DNA of 64,000 bases from Desulfatitalea alkaliphila (GTDB lineage: Bacteria > Desulfobacterota > Desulfobacteria > Desulfobacterales > Desulfosarcinaceae), in NCBI RefSeq assembly GCF_022968795.1, contig NZ_JALJRB010000009.1:101332-165331 (forward strand), written 5' to 3'. The position numbers were made by a program, and so were the translations under genes. Under the pieces are notes generated by a model. That model saw nothing but the letters and a program-made list of their open reading frames with translations. It did not search any database and was not told the origin of the DNA. Numbering within the stretch: position 1 is the first letter of the stretch; the number at the start of each line of letters is the position of its first letter. Shown here piece by piece: positions 32,179 to 41,228 of the stretch.

Positions 32179-33360
32179 TCAGCGCTGATCCATGGGAACG
32201 AAGCGGCACTCCTCGGGGCCGCAATACTCGCCGATGTACTTGGATTCCGGGCGGTAAAGCATGGGTTTGGGTGCAGCACCGGCAAACTGCTCCTCGATCA
32301 CATGGGCGGTCCAGCCGGCCACACGGGAGATGGCGAACAGAGGCGAATAGAGATCCACCGGAATGCCCATGGAATAGTAAAGCGAGGCGCTGTAAAAGTC
32401 GACATTAACATAGATGTCCGTGCCTTTGCGCTCTTTGAAGGCTTTCTTGCCCTTTTCTTCGAGGATCTTTGAGATTTCATACCAGCGGGTGTCGCCGGCC
32501 AGCTCTCCGGCCCGTTTGGACATGGGCGCCAGGATGTGGGCGCGGGGGTCGTCGGTTTTGTACACCGCATGGCCCAGGCCCATGATCTTCTTGCCTTCGT
32601 CCAAAACGCGGTTCACGTACGCTTCGGCCTTGTCGGGGCTGCCGATGTCCAGCAACATGCGCATCACGCGAACATTGGCGCCGCCGTGCAGCTCGCCGGA
32701 AAGGGAGCCGATGGCCGCCGACACCGCGGCGTACATGTGCGCGCGGGTGGAGGCCACCTCACGGGCCGCGAAGGTGGATGCGTTGAAGGAGTGTTCGGCG
32801 TGCAGCACCAGGCCGGTGTCGAAAAAGCGCACCGTTTCGCTGTCCGCCGGCTTGCCGAACAGCATGTAAAGGAAATTGGCGGAATGGTCCAGCTCGGGAT
32901 CCGGGCTCACCGGCGCCAGGCCTTTGCGAATGCGTTCCCAGGCGGCCAAAACGGTGGGCAGCTTGGCCACCAGGCGGATGGCCATGCGCAAGGCGGCCTC
33001 CTGGGAGGTGTCGGTGACGTCACTGTCGTGGTTGGCCAGCATGGGCACGGCCGCTTGCAGGATGTCCATGGGCAAGGCATCGGCCGGTCTTGTCTTTAGG
33101 GCTTCGATGAGGGCATCGGGAACGGCTCGCTCGGCCGTGAGCTTCTGTTTCAGCGCAGTCAACTCCTCGGCGGTGGGCAGCTTTTCGAACAGCAGCAAGT
33201 GAACGATCTCTTCGAAACAGGTGTTTTTCGCCAGGTCGGAAACCAGAAAGCCGCGGTAAATCAGCTTTCCCTGGTCGCCGATAACGTCACTGATCTTGGT
33301 GCTGGCCACGGTCACGCCCCGCAAACCGGTATTCACTGTGGGTGCGCACGCTTCGGTCAT
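32179..33360 (-). CDS. gltA: Citrate synthase
   Basis: A 393-residue citrate synthase of the short (Si-type) class. Catalytic His in ELHGGAN, His in GLGHAVY and Asp in VDFYSASLYY are conserved. It condenses oxaloacetate with acetyl-CoA. The related 2-methylcitrate synthase cannot be excluded, but no methylcitrate pathway gene is near. GGGAGG precedes the ATG at 33360. In sulfate reducers such a gene serves biosynthesis or an oxidative TCA cycle. A 6-bp hairpin (CCCCTC-TG-GAGGGG, 33381-33394) lies in its leader. Confidence 0.9.
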   Translation of the reverse strand: MTEACAPTVNTGLRGVTVASTKISDVIGDQGKLIYRGFLVSDLAKNTCFEEIVHLLLFEKLPTAEELTALKQKLTAERAVPDALIEALKTRPADALPMDILQAAVPMLANHDSDVTDTSQEAALRMAIRLVAKLPTVLAAWERIRKGLAPVSPDPELDHSANFLYMLFGKPADSETVRFFDTGLVLHAEHSFNASTFAAREVASTRAHMYAAVSAAIGSLSGELHGGANVRVMRMLLDIGSPDKAEAYVNRVLDEGKKIMGLGHAVYKTDDPRAHILAPMSKRAGELAGDTRWYEISKILEEKGKKAFKERKGTDIYVNVDFYSASLYYSMGIPVDLYSPLFAISRVAGWTAHVIEEQFAGAAPKPMLYRPESKYIGEYCGPEECRFVPMDQR

Positions 33361-33654
33361 ACAAGCCTCCCTTGAAACTGCCCCTCTGGAGGGGTCCGTT
33401 GGTCGCTTTTAAAACGGTTAAGGTCGTTATCTATCAGGAATAATTATCATGTATGAGTTGAAAATCAAACCCAAAAGTGGTAGCTTTCATACTGTCGCCG
33501 TTGCGGCTGCCGTGCCATTTCCCCTTGCGGGAATCCGTGCCGCTCCCGCCCCGTCCCTGCGCCGCCGGGCGGCGCAACCGCGCGGCGGATTCCCGCAACA
33601 CTTCCAGACAACCTAACCTGCAACCATCAAGATGGACCGTAGAGTCGAGCGACG

Positions 33655-35019
33655 ATGCAAAAGCTGACCATTAAGAAGGGCTACCGGCTGCGCATGACAG
33701 GCGTGCCCACCGACACAATCACCGACCTGCCCGATCCGGCCCGCGTGGCTCTGTTGCCCGAGCACATCCCCCACATCAAACCGCGACTGCGGGTGGCCGA
33801 AGGGGATCCGGTATCCATCGGTTCGATCCTTTTCGAGGACAAACGGGACGCGCGCTGGATATTCCGCTCTCCCGGCGGCGGCACGGTGTCGCGCATCCGA
33901 TTCGGGCCGCGGCGAGTGATCCAATCCATCGTGATCGACCGCCCGGAATCGGGTGAAGAGCCCGCCGAGACCTTCACGGCTGTCGATGCGCAGGCCCTGG
34001 CGGACATGTCCCGCGAGGATTTGGTCGCGCACCTGCTCGAGGGCGGCATGTGGTGGGTGTTGCGTCAGTTGCCGTTTCGCGATTTGCCCGATCCTGAAAC
34101 GCCCCCGCCAATGATCCTGGTCGGTCTCGACGACCGGGAGCCGTTCCAGCCCGATCCGGCGCTTTATCTGGACGGGCGCGCCGATGATTTGGCATTCGGC
34201 CTCGAGGTGCTGCAAAAACTGGCCGAAAAGGGCGAGGTGGTCGCCTTCACCGGCCATGATCGGCATACCGTGATCGACCGGTTCGGCCAACACCTGACCC
34301 ATGTGGTGCAGGGGATCTACCCCAGCGAGGATCCGGCGACGGTGCTTTACCACCTGAAAACCGGTCCTGAACAAAACCGCGCCTGGTACATCGCGGGGCA
34401 GGACCTGCTGGCGTTGGCCGCCTTTTTGAGACAAGGCCGCTTTCCCATCCACCGCGTGGTGGCCGTGGGCGGCAGCGACGCGCCGCTGCGGCAGCACTTC
34501 CGGGCCCGCCTGGGTGCGCCGTTGGCGCAATTGGCGGACACGAAGCAACTCAACGGCGACAGTCGCTTGATCGTGGGCGGGGTGCTGCGGGGGTTCGGCG
34601 CGCCGCCGGACGGCTTCATGGGGCTTTATGAAACCTCCCTGAACATCCTGCCCGACGGCGGGCCCGCCGAATTTCTGGCCCTGTACGATCCGGGGTTCAA
34701 AAAGCCGAGCTATTCGCGGGTCTTTCTCTCCAAGATCAACCCGGCCCAGCTGGTTTACACCTGCCATGTGCAAGGCGGCGAGCGGGCCTGCATCTCCTGT
34801 ATGCACTGCGCCGGGGTGTGCCCCGTGGATCTGTGGCCCCAGATGATCCACAAGGCGATCCACGCCGGGGAGGTGGAGGAGTATTTGGCCCTGGGACTGC
34901 TCGATTGCGTGGAGTGCGGCCTGTGCAGCTATGTGTGCCCCTCCAAGATCGAGCTGACCCGGGGATTTATCGAAGCCAAGGCGGCCTATGCCAAGGAGCT
35001 GGCGGCCAAATCCGAATGA
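33655..35019 (+). CDS. nqrA: Na+-NQR subunit A with C-terminal double 4Fe-4S domain
   Basis: A 454-residue peripheral subunit. The first 370 residues read like NqrA (LTIKKGYRLRMTGVPTD, GSILFEDKRDARWIF, RRVIQSIVIDRP). The C-terminus carries two complete ferredoxin motifs: C379, C382, C385, C389 followed by P, and C418, C421, C424, C428. Classical Vibrio-type NqrA retains only remnants of these motifs; the related RnfC has them. The complex is a Na+-pumping NADH:quinone oxidoreductase, since an NqrF follows, and NqrA would act in quinone reduction. The ATG at 33655 starts a six-gene operon. No strong promoter could be pinned in the 294-nt upstream gap; a hairpin of GC-rich arms lies near 33557-33575. 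Confidence 0.88.
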   Translation: MQKLTIKKGYRLRMTGVPTDTITDLPDPARVALLPEHIPHIKPRLRVAEGDPVSIGSILFEDKRDARWIFRSPGGGTVSRIRFGPRRVIQSIVIDRPESGEEPAETFTAVDAQALADMSREDLVAHLLEGGMWWVLRQLPFRDLPDPETPPPMILVGLDDREPFQPDPALYLDGRADDLAFGLEVLQKLAEKGEVVAFTGHDRHTVIDRFGQHLTHVVQGIYPSEDPATVLYHLKTGPEQNRAWYIAGQDLLALAAFLRQGRFPIHRVVAVGGSDAPLRQHFRARLGAPLAQLADTKQLNGDSRLIVGGVLRGFGAPPDGFMGLYETSLNILPDGGPAEFLALYDPGFKKPSYSRVFLSKINPAQLVYTCHVQGGERACISCMHCAGVCPVDLWPQMIHKAIHAGEVEEYLALGLLDCVECGLCSYVCPSKIELTRGFIEAKAAYAKELAAKSE

Positions 35020-35055
35020 TTCATACACTTATCGGTAGGGCGGTGTGACGCGAAC

Positions 35056-36240
35056 ATGAATCCGATACGCAAATTTTTCGAGACCCAACGCCGACACTTC
35101 GAACCCGACGGCCGCCTGGCGCGCCTGGAACCCTTTTTCGAAGCCATGGAAAAGGTGTTTTTCGGTTCGGCCGATGTAACCCGCCAGGCCCCCCATCCCC
35201 GGGACAGCCTCACCGTGCAGCGCTACATGATGATGGTGATCGTGATGTTGCTGCCGTGCCTCTTTTTCGGCATGTACAACGTGGGGTTGCAGGCCTTCAA
35301 GGCGGCCGGTCTACCCCTGGAGTTCGGGCCCATGTTCTGGTTGGGGTTCAAAACCGTCATGCCCCTGGTGATCATTTCCTACCTTTTCGGCTTCGGCTGG
35401 GAGATCGTTTTCTCCACCATCCGGGGGCACCAGATCAGTGAAGGGGTCTTTGTCACCTGCATGCTGTTTCCCCTGATATTGCCGCCCACCACCCCCTGGT
35501 GGCAGGCGGCCCTGGGCATCTCCTTCGGCGTGGTCATCGGCAAGGAGGTGTTCGGCGGCACCGGGCGCAACTTTCTCAATCCGGCGCTGACCGGACGCGC
35601 CTTTCTCTTTTTCGCCTATCCGGCCGCCATGTCCGGAGACGCCGTTTGGACCGTGGCGGCCGGCAACGGGCAGCCGGCCGTGGATGCGGTCACGGCGGCC
35701 ACGCCCCTGGTGGTGGCCGCGTCGGCGCCGGCCGACGGCACCGTGGTGTCTGCCCTGGGCAGTGCCGGTTACGACTGGTCCACCCTGTTTTTTGGTTTCT
35801 ACCCCGACAGCATCGGCGCCTCCTCCACCTTCCTGTGCATCATCGGCGCCGCGGTGCTGATCCTGATCGGCGTGGCCAGCTACCGCATCATCCTGGGGGA
35901 CATCCTGGGCATCCTGGCCATGGGCTACCTGCTCAACCTGCTGGCCGGGCCCGACAGCATGCCCTACCTTTCCATGAACCCGTTTCACCATCTGCTCATG
36001 GGCGGCGCCGCCTTCGGCATCGCCTACATGACCACCGACCCTGTGTCGGCGCCCAACACGAACGGCGCGCGCTGGTTGTACGGGTTCCTGATCGGTGTGC
36101 TGACGGTTCTGATCCGCGTCTTCAACCCCGCTTTTTTCGAGGGGATCATGCTGGCCATTCTGTTCATGAACGTTTTCGCGCCCCTGCTGGACCACATCGT
36201 GGTGCGCACGCGGGTGCGCCGGAGGATCCCCAATGTATAG
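35056..36240 (+). CDS. nqrB: Na+-NQR subunit B
   Basis: A 394-residue membrane subunit with about nine hydrophobic helices (for example YMMMVIVMLLPCLFFGMYNV). It has the FMN-attachment region TAATPL, where a Thr carries covalent FMN, plus NPLxP-like loops and MNPFHHLLMGG. It is thought to conduct Na+ and to carry FMN and riboflavin. The ATG starts 36 nt after nqrA. The longest loop (about residues 215-235) is Ala- and Thr-rich. Insertion of FMN needs ApbE, which is not in this window. Confidence 0.9.
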   Translation: MNPIRKFFETQRRHFEPDGRLARLEPFFEAMEKVFFGSADVTRQAPHPRDSLTVQRYMMMVIVMLLPCLFFGMYNVGLQAFKAAGLPLEFGPMFWLGFKTVMPLVIISYLFGFGWEIVFSTIRGHQISEGVFVTCMLFPLILPPTTPWWQAALGISFGVVIGKEVFGGTGRNFLNPALTGRAFLFFAYPAAMSGDAVWTVAAGNGQPAVDAVTAATPLVVAASAPADGTVVSALGSAGYDWSTLFFGFYPDSIGASSTFLCIIGAAVLILIGVASYRIILGDILGILAMGYLLNLLAGPDSMPYLSMNPFHHLLMGGAAFGIAYMTTDPVSAPNTNGARWLYGFLIGVLTVLIRVFNPAFFEGIMLAILFMNVFAPLLDHIVVRTRVRRRIPNV

Positions 36241-36285
36241 CCCCGCGGATGGCCCCGGTTCCCGCCGCCGGGAAGAGGAGGTGTC

Positions 36286-36996
36286 ATGTCCGGTTCGATG
36301 AAATCCATCCTTTTCGCCACCGTTTTGTGCGTGGTGTGCAGCCTCCTGCTCACCGCCGCCAGCACCGGCCTGCAAACCCGCCAGCAGATCAATGCCGAGG
36401 TGGATCGCCGCAAAAACATCCTGCTGGCGCTGGGGGCCGTGGAAGAAGGGCGTGTGGCCGCCGAGCGCGTGCAGGAACTGTACGACACCTACGTCCAAAG
36501 CCTCTGGGTGGATGGTTCCGGCCGTTGCGTGGATGCCGACGCCCGTCAACCCGAGGATCTGCCCGTGTTCATCTATGAACGGGACGGTGCGGTGCAGGCC
36601 TATGTGGTGCCCATCGACAGCAAGGGGCTGTGGGGGCGCATCAACGGTTATCTGGCCCTGGAAAACGACGGCAGCACCATCCGCGGCTTCACCGTTTACC
36701 AGCACCAGGAAACACCGGGGCTGGGCGGTGAGATCGAAAGCCGCTGGTTTCGCCAGAATTTCGAAGGCAAGCAGATCGTTGACGCGGACGGCAATTTCGT
36801 CTCCATCCAGATCGCCAAGGCCGGCATGGTGGACACCCTGCCGGCCGAACGGCGGGACAACTATGTGGACGGCATCAGCGGCGCCACCCTCACCGGCAAG
36901 TTTCTCAACGAGGGCATGCGCGAAACCCTGAAACGGTACGAGCCGGTGGCCATCCAGTTCCGGCAGGACAGAAGCGGCTGTCCGGGCGGTTCCTGA
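36286..36996 (+). CDS. nqrC: Na+-NQR subunit C
   Basis: A 236-residue subunit with one N-terminal membrane helix (ILFATVLCVVCSLLLTAAS). The periplasmic domain carries the covalent-FMN motif SGAT (DGISGATLTGKF) near residue 205. FMN is attached to the Thr by ApbE. The domain GLWGRINGYLALENDG is the NqrC/RnfG family signature. It follows nqrB by 45 nt. Confidence 0.9.
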   Translation: MSGSMKSILFATVLCVVCSLLLTAASTGLQTRQQINAEVDRRKNILLALGAVEEGRVAAERVQELYDTYVQSLWVDGSGRCVDADARQPEDLPVFIYERDGAVQAYVVPIDSKGLWGRINGYLALENDGSTIRGFTVYQHQETPGLGGEIESRWFRQNFEGKQIVDADGNFVSIQIAKAGMVDTLPAERRDNYVDGISGATLTGKFLNEGMRETLKRYEPVAIQFRQDRSGCPGGS

Positions 36997-37056
36997 TGCC
37001 CGCGACATCCGGCGAAAAATGCTTTACGGTTTCAACCATGGGGAGCTGAACACACA

Positions 37057-37683
37057 ATGGGCCTCTTAGCCAAAAGCCAAACCTACCGGGCCATCTCCGA
37101 AGCGCTTTGGCAGAACAATCCCATCTCCAAGCAGATCCTGGGGATCTGTTCCGCCCTGGCGGTCACGGTGCAGCTGAACACCGCCATCGTCATGAGTCTG
37201 GCCCTGACCTTCGTGGTGGCCTTTTCCAACTTGACCATCTCCCTGTTGCGCCATCAGATTCCGCGCAATATCCGCATCATCGTGGAGGTGGCCGTCATCG
37301 CCACCCTGGTGATACTGGCCGACGAGTTTCTGCGGGCCTTCATGTTCGACATCAGCAAGCAGCTGTCGGTTTTTGTCGGGCTGATCATCACCAACTGCAT
37401 CGTCATGGGCCGCGCCGAAACCTTCGCCATGGGCAACCCCCCCTGGCGCAGCTTCGTCGACGGCGTGGCCAACGGGGTGGGCTACGGCTCCATCCTCATC
37501 GGCGTGGCCTTTTTCCGGGAACTGTTCGGCTCCGGCAAGCTGTTGGGCTTTTCGGTGATCCCGGCCTCCTTTTACGAAGCCGGCTACCAGGACATGGGGT
37601 TGATGGTCCTGGCGCCGGGGGCCTTCATCATGATCGGCCTGTTCGTTTGGCTGGAGCATGCACTGCTGAAGGAAAAGAAATAG
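37057..37683 (+). CDS. nqrD: Na+-NQR subunit D
   Basis: A 208-residue membrane subunit of the NqrD/RnfE family with six helices ([13 protein letters not shown] at the N-terminus, [15 protein letters not shown] in the middle). C27 (GICS) and the Cys in IITNCIVMG correspond to the positions that share a membrane 2Fe-2S cluster with NqrE. It ends directly at the start of nqrE. It belongs to the Na+-conducting core. Confidence 0.92.
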   Translation: MGLLAKSQTYRAISEALWQNNPISKQILGICSALAVTVQLNTAIVMSLALTFVVAFSNLTISLLRHQIPRNIRIIVEVAVIATLVILADEFLRAFMFDISKQLSVFVGLIITNCIVMGRAETFAMGNPPWRSFVDGVANGVGYGSILIGVAFFRELFGSGKLLGFSVIPASFYEAGYQDMGLMVLAPGAFIMIGLFVWLEHALLKEKK

Positions 37684-38292
37684 ATGGAAGAGCTGATCAG
37701 CATATTCGTCGAATCGGTCTTCGTGGGCAACATCCTGCTGGCCTACTTTCTGGGGATGTGCTCCTATCTGTCGGTTTCCGGCAACCTGCAAACCTCCTTC
37801 GGCCTGGGCGTGGCGGTCACCTTCGTCACCACCATCACCGCGCCGGCCAACTGGGTTTTGTACCATTTCCTGCTGGCGCCGGGGGCCTTGGCCTGGGCCG
37901 GTCTGCCGGACATGAACCTGGGCTTTTTGCGGTTGGTGCTCTTCATCGCCACCATCGCCGGCATGGTGCAGGTGGTGGAGATGGTCATCGATCGCTACTC
38001 CCAGCGGCTCTACAGTGCCCTGGGGGTTTTTCTGCCGCTGATCACCGTCAACTGCGCCATTCTGGGCACATCCTTGTTCATGGTGGAACGGCGCTACACC
38101 TTCAGCGAGACAGTGGTGTTCGGCTTCGGCTCGGGCATCGGCTGGTTGCTGGCCATCGTCGCCATGGCCACCATCATGCAAAAGCTGCGCTACGCCGACG
38201 TTCCCGAAGGCTTGCAAGGCTTCGGCATTCGCATGATCGTCACCGGACTGATGGCCATGGCGTTCATGCTGTTCGCCGGCATTACACTGTAA
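37684..38292 (+). CDS. nqrE: Na+-NQR subunit E
   Basis: A 202-residue membrane subunit of the NqrE/RnfA family. Cys in [13 protein letters not shown] and in [10 protein letters not shown] are the partners of the NqrD cysteines for the intramembrane 2Fe-2S centre. It has six TM helices in an inverted topology relative to NqrD. ATG follows the nqrD stop with no gap, so translation is coupled. Confidence 0.92.
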   Translation: MEELISIFVESVFVGNILLAYFLGMCSYLSVSGNLQTSFGLGVAVTFVTTITAPANWVLYHFLLAPGALAWAGLPDMNLGFLRLVLFIATIAGMVQVVEMVIDRYSQRLYSALGVFLPLITVNCAILGTSLFMVERRYTFSETVVFGFGSGIGWLLAIVAMATIMQKLRYADVPEGLQGFGIRMIVTGLMAMAFMLFAGITL

Positions 38293-38345
38293 TCATGTAA
38301 CACTTAAAACTCTCGCCGGCCCCGCCGGCGAGCAAGGCACTTACC

Positions 38346-39569
38346 ATGATATATTTGATCAGCCTGGCCGTTTTTGTGGGGGTGATTCTGGTGCTGGTGG
38401 GGATTCTGCTTTTTGTGGAGTCCCGGCTGACCGCCACGGGGGAGCAGCGCATCGTCATCAACGAGGACGAGGAGAAGAGCATCACCACCAGCGGCGGCAA
38501 GACCCTGCTCAGCGCGCTGGTGGAAAAAAAGATCTACCTGCCCAGCGCCTGCGGCGGCAAAGGCACCTGCGGCACCTGCAAATGCCACGTGCTGGAGGGC
38601 GGCGGCGACATCCTGCCCACCGAACTGGCCCTGGTCAACCGGGTGGAGCGTGCCGCAAAGGTGCGCCTGGCGTGCCAGGTCAAGGTCAAGCAGGATATGT
38701 CCATTCGTATTCCCGACGAAATTTTCAATATCCGCAAATACAACGCCACCGTAATTTCCAATGAAAATGTGGCCACCTTCATCAAGGAGTTGGTGATCCA
38801 GCTGGACGAAGGGGAAACCATCACCTTCAAGGCCGGCGCCTACATTCAAATCGACATTCCCGAGTACGAAGCCGAGTTCAAAGATTTCAGCGTGGCTGAA
38901 AAGTACAAGGCGGCCTGGAAGCAGTTCAATCTCTTGACCCTCAAAGCCAAATCGGACGAACAGGTCAACCGGGCCTACTCTTTGGCCAATCCACCCATTG
39001 AAACCGACACCCTGGTGTTCACCATCCGCATCGCCACCCCCCCGCCGGGCAAAGAGGACAGCATACCGCCGGGGGTGGGCTCCTCCTACGTGTTCAATCT
39101 CAAAAAGGGCGATCGCATCACCTTCAGCGGCCCCTACGGCGAGTTTTTCGCACGGCCCACCGAGCGTGAAATGTGTTTTATCGGCGGCGGCGCGGGCATG
39201 GCGCCGCTGCGCAGCCACATCCGGCAGCAACTGTTGGGCGAGAACAGTCAGCGGCGCATCACCTTCTGGTACGGCGCCCGTTCGCGTCAGGAGATGTTCT
39301 ACCACGAGGAGTTTTTAGAACTGGAGGAGCGGTTTCCCAACTTCACCTACACCGTGGCCTTGTCCGATCCCCAACCCGAAGACGAGTGGGACGGGCCTGT
39401 GGGGTTCATCCACCAGGTGGCCCAAGATCAATATCTGGGCGAGCACGAAGATCCCACGGAGATCGAGTACTACTTGTGCGGCCCGCCGCCCATGGTGGCG
39501 GCAGTGGAAAAAATGCTCTACGATTTGGGCGTCGAAGAGGAGATGATCTCCTACGACAAGTTCGGTTAG
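38346..39569 (+). CDS. nqrF: Na+-NQR subunit F, NADH dehydrogenase
   Basis: A 407-residue subunit. An N-terminal membrane helix (residues 1-25) is followed by a plant-type 2Fe-2S ferredoxin domain (PSACGGKGTCGTCKCHV, LACQVKV). The rest is an FAD/NADH reductase domain with RAYSLANPP (FAD), FIGGGAGMAPLRSH (NADH) and the C-terminal YDKFG. It is the electron input: NADH to FAD to 2Fe-2S. NqrF is found only in Nqr complexes, not in Rnf, which settles the identity of the operon. Confidence 0.95.
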   Translation: MIYLISLAVFVGVILVLVGILLFVESRLTATGEQRIVINEDEEKSITTSGGKTLLSALVEKKIYLPSACGGKGTCGTCKCHVLEGGGDILPTELALVNRVERAAKVRLACQVKVKQDMSIRIPDEIFNIRKYNATVISNENVATFIKELVIQLDEGETITFKAGAYIQIDIPEYEAEFKDFSVAEKYKAAWKQFNLLTLKAKSDEQVNRAYSLANPPIETDTLVFTIRIATPPPGKEDSIPPGVGSSYVFNLKKGDRITFSGPYGEFFARPTEREMCFIGGGAGMAPLRSHIRQQLLGENSQRRITFWYGARSRQEMFYHEEFLELEERFPNFTYTVALSDPQPEDEWDGPVGFIHQVAQDQYLGEHEDPTEIEYYLCGPPPMVAAVEKMLYDLGVEEEMISYDKFG

Positions 39570-39586
39570 GAGAATAGGGGTGCTGC

Positions 39587-39610
39587 GTGTATCACCACCC
39601 CTTGATACAC
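39587..39610 (+). terminator. Stem-loop after nqrF, possible terminator
   Basis: GTGTATCA pairs with TGATACAC (8 bp) around an 8-nt loop, 17 nt after the nqrF stop. There is no T-tract, so the call is moderate. The remaining part of the 274-nt gap shows no recognisable element before the ribosome binding site AAGGGGG. Confidence 0.45.
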
Positions 39611-39843
39611 AACCGTCTCACGAAGCGACACAATCGAAACACTCCGTTGCGGTCCGAGCCCGACCCTGGGCCCTTGCAACACCTTGTATTCTCGGCATAG
39701 TCCGTTTCTGCGGCACCGTTCTTCCCATTGGCACGGTTATTGGTATTGATCCAAACCAGATGATCCATCGTTTCCTCAACGCCCGGCATCGGACCTGCTT
39801 TAGGGAGCCGGGCGCGAACCCATTGCACCTGAAAGGGGGCGTC

Positions 39844-40029
39844 ATGCAAATCAAAGTCGATAAAAATGTTGTGGAGTTGGTACCGGAGAACACCCAGGAA
39901 ACCACCGAGCTGGAAAAGCTGTGGAATGTGATGGTCGATTGCGTCAAATTCAACAAGAAGCTGGTGCCCATCGGTGAGTACGTTCCGCAAAAATCCAACC
40001 TGGCCCGTTTTGCCATCGAAGACAAATAG
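39844..40029 (+). CDS. 61-residue conserved protein, unknown function
   Basis: Begins MQIKVDKNVVELVPENTQE, acidic, with no membrane segment and one Cys (VDCVKF). AAGGGGG lies 5 nt before the ATG. It is followed 66 nt later by a flavodoxin gene. I know similar short sequences in sulfate reducers but no function. A small adaptor or carrier to an electron-transfer partner is possible. A larger open frame upstream is not protein-like. Confidence 0.65.
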   Translation: MQIKVDKNVVELVPENTQETTELEKLWNVMVDCVKFNKKLVPIGEYVPQKSNLARFAIEDK

Positions 40030-40095
40030 GGCGGTCCATCACACTACACACCAACCACCCGAAACACAATTCAACCATAAATTCAGGAGGCGTAC

Positions 40096-40542
40096 ATGCA
40101 TAAAATTTTGGTGGCCTACATCAGCCGCACCGGTATGACCGAAAAGATGGCCGGCTTTATCGCCGAGGGTATCCGCATGGCCGGCCAGGAGGCCGACTTG
40201 CGCAAGGTGGCGGAAATCAAAAGCGAAGCCGATCTGGCCGGCTACGACGGCTATGTTTTCGGATGCCCCACCTACCATCGGGACATGACCAGCGGGATGA
40301 AAACGTTTCTGTTTTTGGCCCAGAAGGCCAATTTGACCGGCAAAATGGGAGGGGCTTTCTGCTCCTACACGCACAGCGGCGAGTCGGGAACGATGATTTT
40401 TGACACCATGCAGCATGTGTTCAAGATGGACATGGTGGATTTGGGCGCCCTCAATTTGAAGGAGCATATGATCGACAGCCCGGACGGTATCAAGGGGTGC
40501 CAGGATTACGGCAAGGCCCTGTCGGCCAAGTTCAAATCCTGA
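40096..40542 (+). CDS. Flavodoxin
   Basis: A 148-residue flavodoxin with the FMN phosphate loop SRTGMTEKMA, the second loop FGCPTYHRDMTSG and a third loop SYTHSGESG. It is an electron carrier that can replace ferredoxin. AGGAGG before the ATG is strong. It is convergent with the FTR-type gene. Position between nqr and cooS suggests central electron transfer, but no partner is proven. Confidence 0.92.
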   Translation: MHKILVAYISRTGMTEKMAGFIAEGIRMAGQEADLRKVAEIKSEADLAGYDGYVFGCPTYHRDMTSGMKTFLFLAQKANLTGKMGGAFCSYTHSGESGTMIFDTMQHVFKMDMVDLGALNLKEHMIDSPDGIKGCQDYGKALSAKFKS

Positions 40543-40641
40543 AATCAGGGGCGGCGGTCACTGTCGGGGTCGGGAAGGATTGTGCCGGGGGGCGGTCGGG
40601 ACGGACGCCGACGCCCCCCTGTTCAATCTCGGCCACGCCCC

Positions 40642-40974
40642 TTAAAACACCATCTTCTCCGGTGGCCGCCGTTCAGGAACGTAGGGGTGGTCCATGGCGC
40701 CCTCGTTCCACTCTTTGGAGACGTAGAGATTGCAATAGCAGCTGCCATACTCCCGCACATCCGGCTCCCGGTAGACGCAGGGACAGATGACGTCCTTGTC
40801 CGCCTCACGGTCTCCTGAGGCCAGGCGGCAAGGGCAGGCCATGTACCCGTAGCGCGCCTTGTTTTGCAGCAAGGCCTCCATCAGATCCATCACGCGGTCG
40901 CGGTCCTTGTTGAAATAGTAGCCCTTGGCCTCCTGAATCCGCTTCAGATTATCGTAAAGTGTGCTTGCGTCCAT
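40642..40974 (-). CDS. Ferredoxin-thioredoxin reductase catalytic-subunit-like protein
   Basis: A 110-residue protein with the FTR beta signature: CPCRLASGD, then ICPCVYREPD, then CYCNLYVS. These hold the 4Fe-4S cluster and the redox disulfide. Classical FTR reduces thioredoxin with electrons from ferredoxin; there is no variable subunit here. Start ATG 40974 overlaps the stop of the glutaredoxin gene (TGATG), so the two are co-translated and probably act together, the FTR-like subunit reducing the glutaredoxin. Confidence 0.9.
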   Translation of the reverse strand: MDASTLYDNLKRIQEAKGYYFNKDRDRVMDLMEALLQNKARYGYMACPCRLASGDREADKDVICPCVYREPDVREYGSCYCNLYVSKEWNEGAMDHPYVPERRPPEKMVF

Positions 40975-41228
40975 CAAAGCCCCAGCGCCTCCTTGATTTG
41001 GTTCTCCTTGAAACCGACGATCACTTTTTCGCCGATGATGATGGTCGGAAAAGAGCATTTGGGATTGAATTTGCGCACATCCTCCAAAATGGCTTTACGC
41101 TCCTCGCCCTCGAGCAGGTCCACATCCACGAATTCGTATTGGATGGTGCATTCGTCGAGCAGTTTTTTGGTGGATTTGCAGTGGCTGCAAGTACTCAGGC
41201 TATAAACTTTGACAGGTTCGGTGGTCAT
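40974..41228 (-). CDS. Glutaredoxin family protein
   Basis: An 84-residue thioredoxin-fold protein with the active site STCSHCKSTKKLL (CxxC as CSHC), the cis-Pro in CSFPTIIIG and GFKENQIKEAL. It is longer than the usual NrdH and carries an extra Cys near the FPT. It is the upstream gene of the FTR-like subunit. Target proteins are not known. Glutaredoxin here probably works without glutathione, as expected for a strict anaerobe. Confidence 0.92.
   Translation of the reverse strand: MTTEPVKVYSLSTCSHCKSTKKLLDECTIQYEFVDVDLLEGEERKAILEDVRKFNPKCSFPTIIIGEKVIVGFKENQIKEALGL

Noticed and set aside
33655..39569. Rnf complex instead of Nqr
   Set aside because: The presence of an NqrF with 2Fe-2S and FAD/NADH domains and the NqrA-like N-terminus identify Nqr; an RnfB-like subunit is absent.
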